DNA from: Epichloe hybrida
Lineage: Eukaryota > Ascomycota > Sordariomycetes > Hypocreales > Clavicipitaceae
NCBI GenBank assembly: GCA_019022495.1
Contig: JAFEKR010000003.1
Coordinates: 3,286,001-3,350,000, forward strand
Length of the DNA: 64,000 nucleotides
Direction: 5' to 3'
Shown here piece after piece: positions 36,001-46,494 of this stretch. Numbering within the stretch: position 1 is the first letter of the stretch; each line of letters begins with the position of its first letter. The notes below the pieces were generated by a model. The model ran no database searches, was not told the origin of the DNA, and was given only the letters and a program-made list of their open reading frames with translations. The position numbers and the translations under genes were made by a program.

Positions 36001-38109
36001 CTAGTCCCTTAGTATATTATATAGTAGTCCCTAAGGGAGTGTTAGTTTAGACCTATCCTAATTCTTATGTAAGTGTATATAGTAATTAAGGGACCCCTAA
36101 TAAGGAGGTAAGCTATTAGCTCTAGCCTTATTAAAAAGGTTTATAAAGTTAGCTAACTCCTTAGGTAATATTAATATATCTAGGCTATTAGGTTTTGTCT
36201 TAGGCGCTATAATCTATAATACTATTATTATCTCCCTAAGGCTTATAGTAATAAATATTATAAAAGTGTTTTTTCTCTAGTGTGCCTAGCGCGCTTCTAT
36301 AGTATATAAGGACTTAATAATCCCTTATACTAGAGTCTTTACCCTATATATAAAGGCTTTAGAGATATATAAGCCCTTTATTACTCTAATAACTAATTAC
36401 TATTTTACTATATAAATAACTATATTATAATATTCTAGCTATAGTATTCTAAGTATAATATCTTATATAAGGCCTAGGATAATATATAAATACACTAATA
36501 ACTCCTAGCTATTAATGTCTATTCTAGTGCGTACTATATAGGTAATTAAGGAGGTATTCTCTTATACTCTCTTTCCTCTCCTTTTTATTTTACTATAGTT
36601 TAAATATACTTTCTCTTTAGTAACTATATAAGCTCTAGGCTAAACCATTTTACTACTAACTTACTTATAGCACTATAATAATTATAACTATAATTAATCT
36701 AGATATTAATATAATAATATATATTAAAGAGTATAGGAATTAAGAATAGTAATTAGTCTATATATTATACTATATCCCACTCTAACTTTATATAGCTTAA
36801 ATAGTTATCCTATATTATAGTATATAGTTAGCCTCCTTACCCTTATATAAGACTTTACTTAGGGGCTACTTATTTTCTATAGGGGGAATATTTACTTTCT
36901 TATTTATGCTTTTCTTATTTACTTTATATAAGTTAATACTAACCTATAGGGGATAGGGTAAGAGAAAGGTATACTCCTAAATATAGTAATCCTTAGATCT
37001 ATATTATAAGTAATATCTCTCCTAATAGTGTTTAGCTAACTTTACTTCTAATACTTATTTAGCCTATTATATGTTTATAGCTAGCTTTAGACCCTTCTCC
37101 TTCTTAACTAGCTTATTTTATTTTCCTAATTAAGTCCTTACTATATATACCTTAGTTATTAGTATATTACCTTTATAATTAGTCTAAGGTATAGGTTTAG
37201 CTAGCTATAGTCTATATTAAAACTAGTACTTATTCTCTATAGTAAGGGCCTTAATATTAACTATAATCTTATAATCTTATATAATAGCTATATACTACAT
37301 ACTCTAGCTAATACCCTAGCTTATACTAATTTCTCTTAAACGCTTATTAAGTGCTTATTAAAGCTTTACTAGCTTTATATTATCCCCCTAATAATCCTCT
37401 CTTACTAATAAGAGCTTCTTTATAAAGTAAATAAAGAATATAGAAAATAGCTCCCTTAGGCCTTATTTTATCTAGTTAAGTTCTATAAGGGCTATCTCTT
37501 ACCTATATAAATTAAAGAATATAAACCTAAGGTATTCTAGGAATTTAGCTAGGTTAAAATTATAAATACTACCTTATTTAAAGAAAGTAGCTACCTAGGA
37601 CTAGACTTTAGAGAATAAGTTCTAGTAAATAAATATTTACTTATTCTTATTAGTTTTAATAAAGTTCTTATTTACCTATAGCTTATATTCTATTAGGAAC
37701 TTCTATATAGTAAATAAGGCCTTATTACTATTATATAGGTTACCTATAGGGATAGGTTTTTATTTTACCTTAGGTATAGTTAAGACTAAGTTAAAGATAA
37801 GAGGTAAAGTAAGGTTTACTATTAGAGTATTAGGCTAGGCTATAATAGGTAGTTAGGTTAAGGGTCTTATAGTACTTATAGCTACTTATTATTAGAGGTA
37901 TATAAGTTTTACTATTTACTTATTAAGTATAAGTTAAAGTATCTTAAATTAGGCTTATTAAGCTACTAGTAGTACTATAGCATTAGATAAGGGAGTTATT
38001 ATCCCCTAGCTAGGTTAGTCTTATAATTAGACCGTGTTTACTATATTTATTAATATATCTATTAGTATTTCTATTATATCTTTTAGTAGTTATTAAAAAG
38101 AACTAAAGG

Positions 38110-38121
38110 AAGTCTCTTAAT
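38110..38121 (-). other. self-complementary primer-binding site of retrotransposon 2
   Basis: In element sense ATTAAGAGACTT abuts the 5' LTR directly and is the exact complement of AAGTCTCTTAAT inside the LTR (38169-38180 in this LTR, 31300-31311 in the other). Confidence 0.65.
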
Positions 38122-38338
38122 TATTATAGACTAGCCCCTAGGCTACTATAATAGGGCATTAATATAGTATTAAGAGACTTAAGGAAAAAGAAGGAAAGGT
38201 AAGAGGCTATCCCTAGTAGTGCCCCTTATACCCCTTAGGCTACTTATATAAGCCTCCTTTCCTTACCCTAACTGCTTCTGCCACTCCCCTCTCTAACTGC
38301 TATACGGACAATGCTTAGGCAAAGCCCAAGCCCTTACA
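38122..38338 (-). repeat. LTR of retrotransposon 2 (5' LTR in element sense)
   Basis: 217 bp, ends TATTATAG...CCCTTACA on the + strand. In element sense it holds a TATATAA box (about 38243-38252) and a CT-rich run just before AAGTCTCTTAAT, a plausible transcription start about 65-70 bp downstream of the TATA. Confidence 0.92.
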
Positions 38339-40651
38339 CTAAGATACTAAAAGCTTTACTACTACTAAAAGGGTATAAGAAAAGTTATTAGAAAATAGCT
38401 TTAATAACTTTAAAGATAATAAAAATAAGACTTAAAGAGAAGATACTAATATATAATGCCCTAGTAATAAGGCTTATAATTTTCTTAAGCTCCTAAATAA
38501 AGAAAATTCCCTTAAAGATAATTAGTAGTATTAAAGTTAGTTTTAAACTAATATTATAGAGTAAAGCACTAATAATATAGCTACTTCCTTAATACTAAAC
38601 CTATAGAGCTCTTAAATAAGCTTTACTAGGGCTATACTTACTAGATTATAGCTAAATTTATTACTATAAAGTGTATAGAAGTATTAGGCTATAGTATAGG
38701 TAAAAGAGCTCTTAGAGGTAGTATCTTATATCCTTAGGCCTTAAATATAAGGCTTAAAGAGGTATATTATTACCTAAAGAGCTATAGGGGCTAATAATAT
38801 TAAGAAAGTAATTAAGGACTATTAATTATATAGTAAAGAGTTTAGGATAAGCATAATTATTAGAGTTATATTATAGTTAAAGTAAGATTAACTAAATTCT
38901 CTAATTTAGAACTTATTATTATTAAAAGAGGTAAAGAAAGCGTAAATTAAGTTAAATTTTAGTGTTAATACTATTTACTAGTAAAAGCAAGGCTTTTTAT
39001 TAAGGTCTATAAGCTATGTATATTTATTACTTTTTAACCTATAATATTATTATTATATTAGTTAGAATTTTATTAATAATGCTATTAAATTTATTAAATA
39101 TATATCTTTTTATTTATATTACTACTTTACTAAAGCCTTTAAAGCTACTATACTATCTTTTTCTAAACTTTATAGCCTATAAGGCCTATAAGAAGTAATA
39201 ATACCTATATAGTAGCTATTTTAAGCGCTTTACGCTTATCTCTAGGTAATAATTCTATCTCTTTTACTTTAAAGTTATATAGCTCCTTTCCTTATAACTT
39301 AATAAAGTTAAAGAGGGCTATAATAGTATAGATTATCTAATTTATATAAGAAAATTATACTTAGTAATACTATAGTAAATTATCTTTTACTTTTACTTAT
39401 ATTACCTAAAATAACACTTTATAACCGCTTATAATTATATATACTAGAAGTTAAAGAGCTCCTTCTTATTATTAAGGTACTTATAAGCTTCTCTCTAGTC
39501 TTATAAATAATATTAAACCCTTAAAAATAGTATAATAAGGCTATAATATAAGCTAAATCCTATATTACTAAGATAAAATTAGCCTTAAGGGATTATAAAG
39601 GACTTTAAGAACACTATTTATAATAAGGTACTATTATTAATAAAACCTTTAGTACTTACTAGTATATAGAGAAATAATTCCTTAAAGCTTATAGCTACTA
39701 GTATATTTTATAAGATATTATTCTTCCTTAATTAGTATCTTTACTACTAATTTAGTGAAATAAATGCTAGTATATATATGCTATTAATAGCACTAATTAC
39801 ACTATTAAATTAAAGGAACTTCTTATTTAGCTCTATAAATAGTAAGACTAACTATAGCTTTAGCTAATAAATAAAGACTATATATAAATGCCTTATTAGA
39901 TTAATAAGCTTATAAAAAATTCAAGATACTAATACTTAGGATAGTAAAAATTAAGACCCTATATTCCTCTATAGCTTATTATATATATAAATCTATAAGA
40001 AGACTATTACCTTTTACTTAATTAATTAATATTATAAAGAGCTTACTAAGGCATTAATATAAAGCTAGTTATAGAGCTAAAGGAAGATCTCCCTTAGCAT
40101 TTAATAGAGGATTTTAAATTCCTTTTTTAATATAAATTAAAGAATATATTTATAGAGCTCTTGTAATACTATTAGCAATGCCTAGGCACCTCTAAGGCTA
40201 AGGAGGGTATTATAAGCATTATTATTACGGTTAATATGCTCATAGAGGCAATATAGCTTGTATAAGGCTCTTCATAGTAAGCCTAGCTTTTAAAAACACT
40301 ATAAAACCAATATCACGAGCTAAAGGTTATTATTAGCGTCTTTATCTATAATAAATTAATTAATTAAGAGGTTATAAACCCTAAGAAACGTTATTATAGC
40401 TTATAGCTAGGTGTAAACTTTACACTAGTGTAAACTTTATATAGGTATAATATAAAGTGCATAGTTTACACCTAGAAATTAGTAAAATTCGCTTTATTCT
40501 TAGTATCTAAGCTTATTATAGGCATTTACATAGCCTTAGTTAAAAAGATATATTATAAATAAGGGAGGCTATAGTGTTTATGTAATTTAGATAAAGTTCC
40601 ATAAATTTCTATGGATCTTAGCTAATAAAAATAGCTAGCGCGTCCGCTTAT

Positions 40652-40700
40652 GTGCATTTTGCACTCGTGCAAAGTTTGCACTGGCTCGTGGATCAGACCC
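40652..40700 (+). repeat. right end of the inner TIR transposon
   Basis: The terminal TIR (one base changed, CACTGG for CACCGG) follows TGCATTTTGCACTC; the subterminal TTTGCAC-TC-GTGCAAA is an inverted repeat. This end has escaped RIP. Confidence 0.8.
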
Positions 40701-41168
40701 TAAGGAGGGTATCACGAGCATCATCGTTACGGTCAATGTGCTCACAGAGGCGATATGGCCTGTACAGGGCTCTTCGTAGCAAGCCTAGCTTTCAAAAACA
40801 CCATAAAACCGATATCGCAAGCCAAAGGTTATTATTAGCGTCTTTATCCACAATAAATTAATTAATTAAGAGGTTATAGACCCTAAGAAACATTATTATA
40901 GCTTATAGCTAGGTGTAAACTTTACGCTAGTGTAAACTTTACGTAGGTATAACGCAAAGTGCATAGTTTATACCTAGAAATTAGTAGAATTTACTTTATT
41001 CTTAGTATCTAAGCCTATTATAGGCATTTACATAGCCCTAGTTAAAAAGATATATTATAAATAAGGGAGGCTATAGTATTTATATAATTTAAATAAAGTT
41101 CTATAAATTTCTATGGATCTTAGCTAATAAAAATGGCTAGCGCGTCCGCTTATGTGCATTTTGCACTC

Positions 41169-41202
41169 GTGCAAAGTTTGCACCGGCTCGTGGATCAGAC
41201 CC
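41169..41202 (-). repeat. right 34-bp TIR of the outer transposon
   Basis: Exact inverse of 27970-28003, ending GGATCAGACCC and followed by the duplicated CAA. Confidence 0.95.
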
Positions 41203-41229
41203 CAAGAGATGGGAGCCATGCTCCTCAGC

Positions 41230-41700
41230 TTCTACAGATTCCTACAGATTCCTCACCACACTGCATTACGATGTAGCGGACCTTAAAGTGCCTCCTCCTG
41301 AGGACTGGCAGGCTTCACGCCGGAGTGCCTCTGGCGGCGGGACGTGGCAATGGCGGGAGCGAGTTCTTCCTCGACATCGTGGACGGTGAAGTCAATGAGA
41401 TCATCCTCTTGTCGAGCACCCCGGGGCCCATCCCACTGAAGATTATGGATAGAACGAAATGCAGGATGCCTATAGCCGCCTTCATCTTATTCCGTGTCCT
41501 GGTCGTGCCACTATGGACTGTAGAGGCGTGCCTGAGCGGGAAGAGAGAGACGGCTGTATCACCGAGGACCAGTTCCGAGAGCAGACGGAGGACTGGTGGC
41601 CGACGGAGCTTGACGTCCAATATGTCAGGAAGGTGTACCGCGATTATAACCGGCCGGTGCCAAAGAAACGGATTCGTCAAACTTTTTCACGTGCCTGAAT
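41230..41700 (+). pseudogene. degraded fragment of a fungal conserved hypothetical gene
   Basis: Three reading frames each hold a stretch of one protein in order: LHYDVADLKVPPPEDWQ near 41.25-41.3 kb, FLDIVDGEVNEIILL near 41.37-41.4 kb, then IPCPGRATMDCRGVP and EDQFREQTEDWWPTELD, ending at the stop at 41696-41698. VPPPEDWP and the REQTEDW...LDVQYVR block are typical of a large family of fungal hypothetical proteins without assigned function. The frame shifts between blocks and the missing middle show a relic, though an intron between the first two blocks is not excluded. It lies directly beside the right end of the nested transposons. Confidence 0.5.
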
Positions 41701-43549
41701 CGAGTACTGATCACGTCCGAAAACTCGAATTCAATGATCACGACATGTTGCCCTGCGTCGCGGCATCTCGGGGTGTTCCCATCTTAGGTGTCGGGGAGGT
41801 TTGCGTGATGTTATACACATGCTGCCCGGAATCACAGCTCAGCCAGATGCATTGAACTTCACATCATGCAGCGGACAAGCCCCGGCTGCTGATTGTGGGT
41901 TTGCCTTTTCTTTCAAAGATGTAGGAAGTCGCGGTTCGCATAACTAAGCCCGAGGAATGAAGCTTGCGGCAAGAGAGGCTCAACCGAAATCCAGGAGATA
42001 TGGGATCTCATCCCGTCTCCAGTTCCCCATGCGTATCTCTTTGAAGACGGTGAGGCTACAATTTCGTACCCTTACCCCACAGCCCCCTGGCACCAGCGGG
42101 ACGACTTCGTATGACCTTTTATAGCGTTGAATCTATAAGGCAGGTGATATAGCTCCTTTCCTTCTAGTCCAGCTTTGGGGAACCTACGATGAATCACAGA
42201 GCACTTTTATGAAGAATTCCGAGCGGCAAGTATCAGGCGGTTGGTGCTTACTTGCGACACCAACGCGCTGCCATGTGTGAAGCAGGCGTAGAAGAAAACG
42301 TTGTTGGCTTGAAAGTCGGTTTGGATTGTAAGGACGTCAGTCACTTGATTATGTCCCATTTTTCACTGCTGGCAGGGTTCTATCCGACAGATCGACTCGG
42401 CTTCACGATTCTCTCAAAGGATGCGTCATCTGCGTTGGACACGCCACGGCGAACGAGCTTGTGGACCGCGGAGCATTTCTGCAAAGGCGATCTCACCGTC
42501 ACATTACACTTCAAACCGCCCGGTCATGGTTGGAAGGTGTGCCCGATGCTTGTTCCGTTGGAACGAACGTCTTCAAAAGTCCCGTGTCCATGTGGTGGCT
42601 GCCGGAGGCAAAAATCCACCAGGGTTGATGCATGGATGTGGGTACAAGTACCAAAAGTCTTGCTAATTTGGGTGGCATCCAAACTCGCATCTGTTGAGTT
42701 GTCGAGGACAATTGGAGAAGCTCGCAATCGACAGAAAGGATGAACGCGGCCCGCGTCAGCCATCTGGCGTGGTTGGGCTTGATCTCATTCATCTGTCTCT
42801 ACTCGGCTATTTCCAGACCCCCTTTCCTCCCCGAATTGGTCAGTGGCTGAGCTGTATCAGTTGTAACTTGTGTCCATTTTTGGGTTGTCCGACGACTTTG
42901 ACACTTGGGGCCAAGGGGCCCGGCAATAAGACCGAGATTGACTGCTCAATGCCACGAGAGACGGGGAACAAGGAAAGATGGTCGGGACGGTCGGGATGGT
43001 CGGGATGGTTGGTCGGGGCACAGGCCTCCGAGGGTTCTAGATACGGCCGATGCATCAACTCTCTCCACTTTCACCGTTTGACCATGACCGGATGGATCCC
43101 CACTGATCAAGAAAGAAGAGGAGCCGAAGAAACATGAGAGGCGAGGCCTGAACAGTGCACACACGCGGACTCTTACCCGCGGTTCTTCGTCTTCACTCCC
43201 CCAAAACCATCCATCACACACCCCTCCCCTTGTTTCGACTCCAGCAACCTGATGAGCCATCCCAGAAACAAGGATGACACTGTTTTTCGTCCCAGGTTGC
43301 CGTTCATGTCTGGCCAAATGGTTCATCGAGGATTCGACACTCTGCCAATCTGTGACAAGCATGCCTGCACATAAACTCCGGCGACTCGGCATCTTCCTAT
43401 AAGATATACCCCCCCGATCTGATTGATTTACAGTTTGCAGTGCTACCGATCTTGACACTCTCTCTCTCAGCCGCTCTGGTGCTGTGCAGGATCCGGACCG
43501 GCACAAAACTTGCAAGACTTACTTATAGCAAGGCCACCCCAATTGTCAG
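41701..43549. other. spacer and long 5' region of the mtfA-like gene
   Basis: Normal-GC DNA without a recognisable gene. A 189-codon frame on the minus strand (42946-43515) has no domain and reads as antisense to the leader. Short GGGATGGTC repeats occur near 42979-43012. Confidence 0.4.
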
Positions 43550-44710
43550 ATGCGGCCCGCAGAGTTGCAGTCAAGCTTGACCCAACATTCAGCATTGATT
43601 ACGATCAAAGAGGTCGGGCAATACATAACCGACCATCCAGCCTCTGGAGCAATGGCTACGTACTCCATGGCCCACTATCCTCAACTTTACCTACGAAGCG
43701 AACCGCATCGATATGCACCGCAGCCTCCTCCATCTCCACCCATAGAGGAGATGAAATGCTCACTGCCTTCCATCTCGAAGCTGCTAGGAATCGCGGGTGC
43801 TGGTTCGCCAGCAAGTATAGGATCTTCAGAGTCCTCATCCGGATCTCCTCGCGTGGAATATACGGTTATCAACGGTCAACATAGGCGTAGGCGCAGGACG
43901 AGCTGGAGTGAGGCCAGCGCAACTACCTTCGCGGCGGCAACAACAACTTCACGGCTACAAGAAACATCACTCACAAACAGTGGGAGTCGTCCAAGCTCGA
44001 GCTACACTCGGCAATACGTCCATGAGCTCAGATCCTTGCCCCCAACGCCTCCTTTGGGAACCGATTACTTCGACAGCTACAACTATCCCGTCAATAACTC
44101 CCCGAGGCAATCTCCCAATGCATCACGTGCCGGCAAGAGGAAAATAGTCCAAGTCACCCCTCCTCCTACAGAGTCAGACATCTGCCATGCTTTCTTGTCA
44201 CAACAACCCTCGCCCAGAGCTCACCTCCGGGCATCTTCGCTTCATCAACAGCAGTTACCCTCGGACATGTTCCAGACCCAATCTAGCAGCAGTACTTACC
44301 ATCCTCCGGGCTTACCAGCCAGCGACGGCACATGCACCCATGGTCAAACATCCAAACTCAATTACCAACAACCGCTACCTCGGACGTTTCCTCCGGTCGA
44401 CGGCTCTGTGTCACTTGCGTCAGCCTCGGCCAGTGGGCCCTGGCAACACCATCACTACTTGAACCCCATATGTGGCGTTTCTTATCCTCAAAGTCAGGAT
44501 CGATACACCTGCCCGACCTGCCATAAAGCATTCAGCCGACCCAGCAGCCTTCGCATCCACAGCCACTCTCACACGGGGGAGAAGCCCTTCAAGTGCCCAC
44601 ACGCGGGGTGCGGCAAGGCCTTTAGCGTTCGGAGCAACATGAAACGCCATGAACGGGGATGCCACAGTTTCAGCATGAATGCCGGCCGACCACCACCAAC
44701 GCGGTGGTGA
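43550..44710 (+). CDS. mtfA: MtfA-like C2H2 zinc-finger transcription factor
   Basis: Intronless frame of 386 residues. The C-terminus has two adjacent C2H2 fingers: residues 321-341 (YTCPTCHKAFSRPSSLRIH, C-x2-C-x12-H-x3-H) and 349-372 (FKCPHAGCGKAFSVRSNMK, C-x4-C-x12-H-x4-H), joined by a TGEKP linker. This pair, with the N-terminal CSLPSISKLLGIAGAGSP motif and a Pro-rich PPPSPPIEEM segment, is characteristic of Aspergillus MtfA and its orthologues, nuclear regulators of secondary metabolism, development and virulence-related traits. The rest is Ser/Pro/His-rich and probably disordered. The start is uncertain: ATG 43550 gives the longest frame, but ATG 43652 (MATYSMAHYPQLY) is followed at once by the conserved part and may be the real one. 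A long leader precedes it, usual for such regulators. Confidence 0.8.
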   Translation: MRPAELQSSLTQHSALITIKEVGQYITDHPASGAMATYSMAHYPQLYLRSEPHRYAPQPPPSPPIEEMKCSLPSISKLLGIAGAGSPASIGSSESSSGSPRVEYTVINGQHRRRRRTSWSEASATTFAAATTTSRLQETSLTNSGSRPSSSYTRQYVHELRSLPPTPPLGTDYFDSYNYPVNNSPRQSPNASRAGKRKIVQVTPPPTESDICHAFLSQQPSPRAHLRASSLHQQQLPSDMFQTQSSSSTYHPPGLPASDGTCTHGQTSKLNYQQPLPRTFPPVDGSVSLASASASGPWQHHHYLNPICGVSYPQSQDRYTCPTCHKAFSRPSSLRIHSHSHTGEKPFKCPHAGCGKAFSVRSNMKRHERGCHSFSMNAGRPPPTRW

Positions 44711-45280
44711 CCAGTCAATGTCAATTGGCTGACCCATGATGAGAAGTGTCTATTCGACAAGATTTCAGGCCGCCATCATGTACATTTAGGGGGTGTTTTT
44801 TTTTTCTTTTTTCCTTTACGGTCGTTTTTTTCATGTTATTCTGGTATCATCTTCTTCCCCACTTCTCTGTTTATTACTTTTGTCGACATTTTGGGTTGGA
44901 ACTGCCTAGTTTGTGGAGTTGAGGGCGAATCAAGGGCATTCACAACCGGCGCTTCAAAGGCGACATGTGTGACAGACAGGGGCAAATGGAGTCATGAGCA
45001 AGGCGCTTAAGCTTAATGATTAAAAGGCAAAAGTTTCTGCGGGTGTTTAGTCGGAGCAAATGGATTGATGGCACGGGAATATGAGGTAACATTGAAAGAG
45101 GTCGGCCAAGGTCCAAGGATGAACAGGAGGGATGGCACCCCCTGACGGAAAGAAAGCAGTACGGCGGCACGGCGGTTCCTACCATTGTGGTGGAGAGGTT
45201 CAAGGTTCAAGTACGGTCGCACATTAGAGAGGTCCCGCAAAGGGCTGCCAAAACAAAAAAATCCCTTAACCCCTTATTTG
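44711..45280. other. 3' region of the mtfA-like gene and spacer
   Basis: T-rich tract at 44798-44840 soon after the stop, a likely part of the 3' UTR. No gene recognised. Composition turns AT-rich near 45280 where the next transposon starts. Confidence 0.4.
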
Positions 45281-46224
45281 CGATTTTGCGATTTTATGAT
45301 TTTTATAATATATTTTTCGTATATTATAATTATGCCACGTCTACGAAAAAACCTACAGAGCTTTTATAAGCGAATTAAATCCCTTTATAATAATAGGATT
45401 TCTTATAAACAAATCCTAGATTAGATTAATACTAAGCTTTCTATATAAGGTAGCTAAAGTATTAGTCTTTATATATTATATTACTATCTTTAAGCCTAGG
45501 GAGTTTTATTTACTTTATAAAGTATATAATATCTTTAGCCCTTATATAAAGAGATCTCTAAGCTTTTTATATAAGATATTCCTATAGAGACTATTTATTT
45601 AACTATTATTAAGCTTCTTTAGTAATAAGGGCATTAACTAGTTAGCTTATAAACCCTCTAAACATAGCTTTAGTAATAGGGCTTCTTGTAAATACAAAAT
45701 CATACGCAAATTATAAATAAACTAATTTATTACATATAGTTTTACTTTTTCTCCTATAGTTATTTAGATTAATTAATTCTTTAAGACCTTTAAGCATAAG
45801 ACTAGCTATCCTATATACTATATATAATCCGTAAAATTCGCTATTAATATGGAATAAAAAGACAATTTTATATAGAAGAAAAGCGCTAAATTGCTTTATA
45901 GGATGTTATTTAATTCCTTAAAGCTAATTTAAAACAAACCTCTATAATATAAGGCTTTAGTTAAGGATATTTATATTATTATATATAATAAAAGGGCTAA
46001 GTCCTAGTCTTATAAAACTAATTATATAACTTTTATTATATAGTCTTTCCTAAAGAAGTTTAAAAGTATTAGGAAGGGAACTTTTAATATTATATAAACT
46101 TCTTAGTACTTAAACTAAACTTCCTTTAGTGCCTTAATAGATATAAGAAGCTAAAGAGATTTAGAATCTAAGTATATATATATATTAATGCGTACTTATA
46201 CTATATTATTTAGTTTTACTATAG

Positions 46225-46494
46225 TGTTACGGCTTGCACTAAAAGGTTAAGAACGAAGTGATAGCTAAGACTATCGCAGTTGCTACTAGATAGATGCTAG
46301 CTAAGGGCGGGTGCGTGAAGGTTTTAATCTTTAACCTAGCACTAATAATATACGCAGTCTTTAATAAATACCTCGCTTTATAAGCACATAGCTATCTTAT
46401 AGCTAGCTAGCCTCTTTATTATTTATATAGCCTAAAGGTTCTCTAAAGACTTACTTTAATAAATATCCTATCTTTAACCTCTATGCTCCTAATA
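46225..46494 (-). repeat. LTR of retrotransposon 3 (3' LTR in element sense)
   Basis: 270 bp; equal in length to 53838-54107, differing by transitions. Confidence 0.92.

Larger units (their letters stand above)
31253..38338 (-). mobile_element. LTR retrotransposon 2: Ty3/gypsy-type, 7.1 kb, inside the inner TIR transposon
   Basis: LTRs of 217 bp each (31253-31469 and 38122-38338), TG...CA ends after allowing for RIP. The 5-bp target duplication is CTAAG (31248-31252 and 38339-38343), and the uninterrupted target is seen in the outer copy near 28678. On the minus strand: RT with the catalytic motif as YLDN followed by ILVYLGG (35572-35583), preceded by YPFSLASAPVIFQ-like sequence and followed by KYLGY-type connection sequence; integrase core with FINFIINLL...IIDQLFKFIQL at about 34.2-33.9 kb. 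The gag should lie at about 37-38 kb. Its primer site is self-complementary to the LTR. Confidence 0.9.
30541..40700. mobile_element. inner copy of the TIR transposon, inserted in the outer copy and itself split by LTR element 2
   Basis: Starts with a RIP-altered TIR (GGGTCTAATCTATAAGC) at 30541 and ends with an almost intact TIR at 40700. TAA flanks both sides (30538-30540 and 40701-40703), a 3-bp target duplication. Own sequence: 30541-31252, 38344-40201 (left part, 2570 bp against 2571 in the outer copy) and 40202-40700 (right part, 499 bp, same as the outer copy). Because the left and right parts appear as left-left-right-right, the simplest reading is insertion of one full element into another exactly at the outer copy's left/right boundary. 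Confidence 0.85.
27970..41202. mobile_element. outer DNA transposon (about 3.07 kb of own sequence), split by a nested copy of itself
   Basis: Perfect 34-bp terminal inverted repeats (27970-28003 and 41169-41202), beginning GGGTCTGATCCACGAGCC. The 3-bp target duplication is CAA (27967-27969 and 41203-41205). Own sequence is a left part of 2571 bp (27970-30540) and a right part of 499 bp (40704-41202). Between them lies a second copy of the same element. Internal sequence is heavily RIP-mutated while both termini are intact. I could not recognise a transposase. The 3-bp duplication and the G-rich ends would suit PIF/Harbinger-like or related superfamilies, but this is only a suggestion. Confidence 0.85.

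Noticed and set aside
42946..43515. 189-codon minus-strand frame next to the mtfA-like gene
   Set aside because: Antisense to the long leader, low-complexity Arg/Ser composition, no domain.
45187..45369. 60-79-codon frames at the GC/AT border
   Set aside because: One is the start of the transposase frame (ATG 45332) read too far upstream; the other is a shadow.
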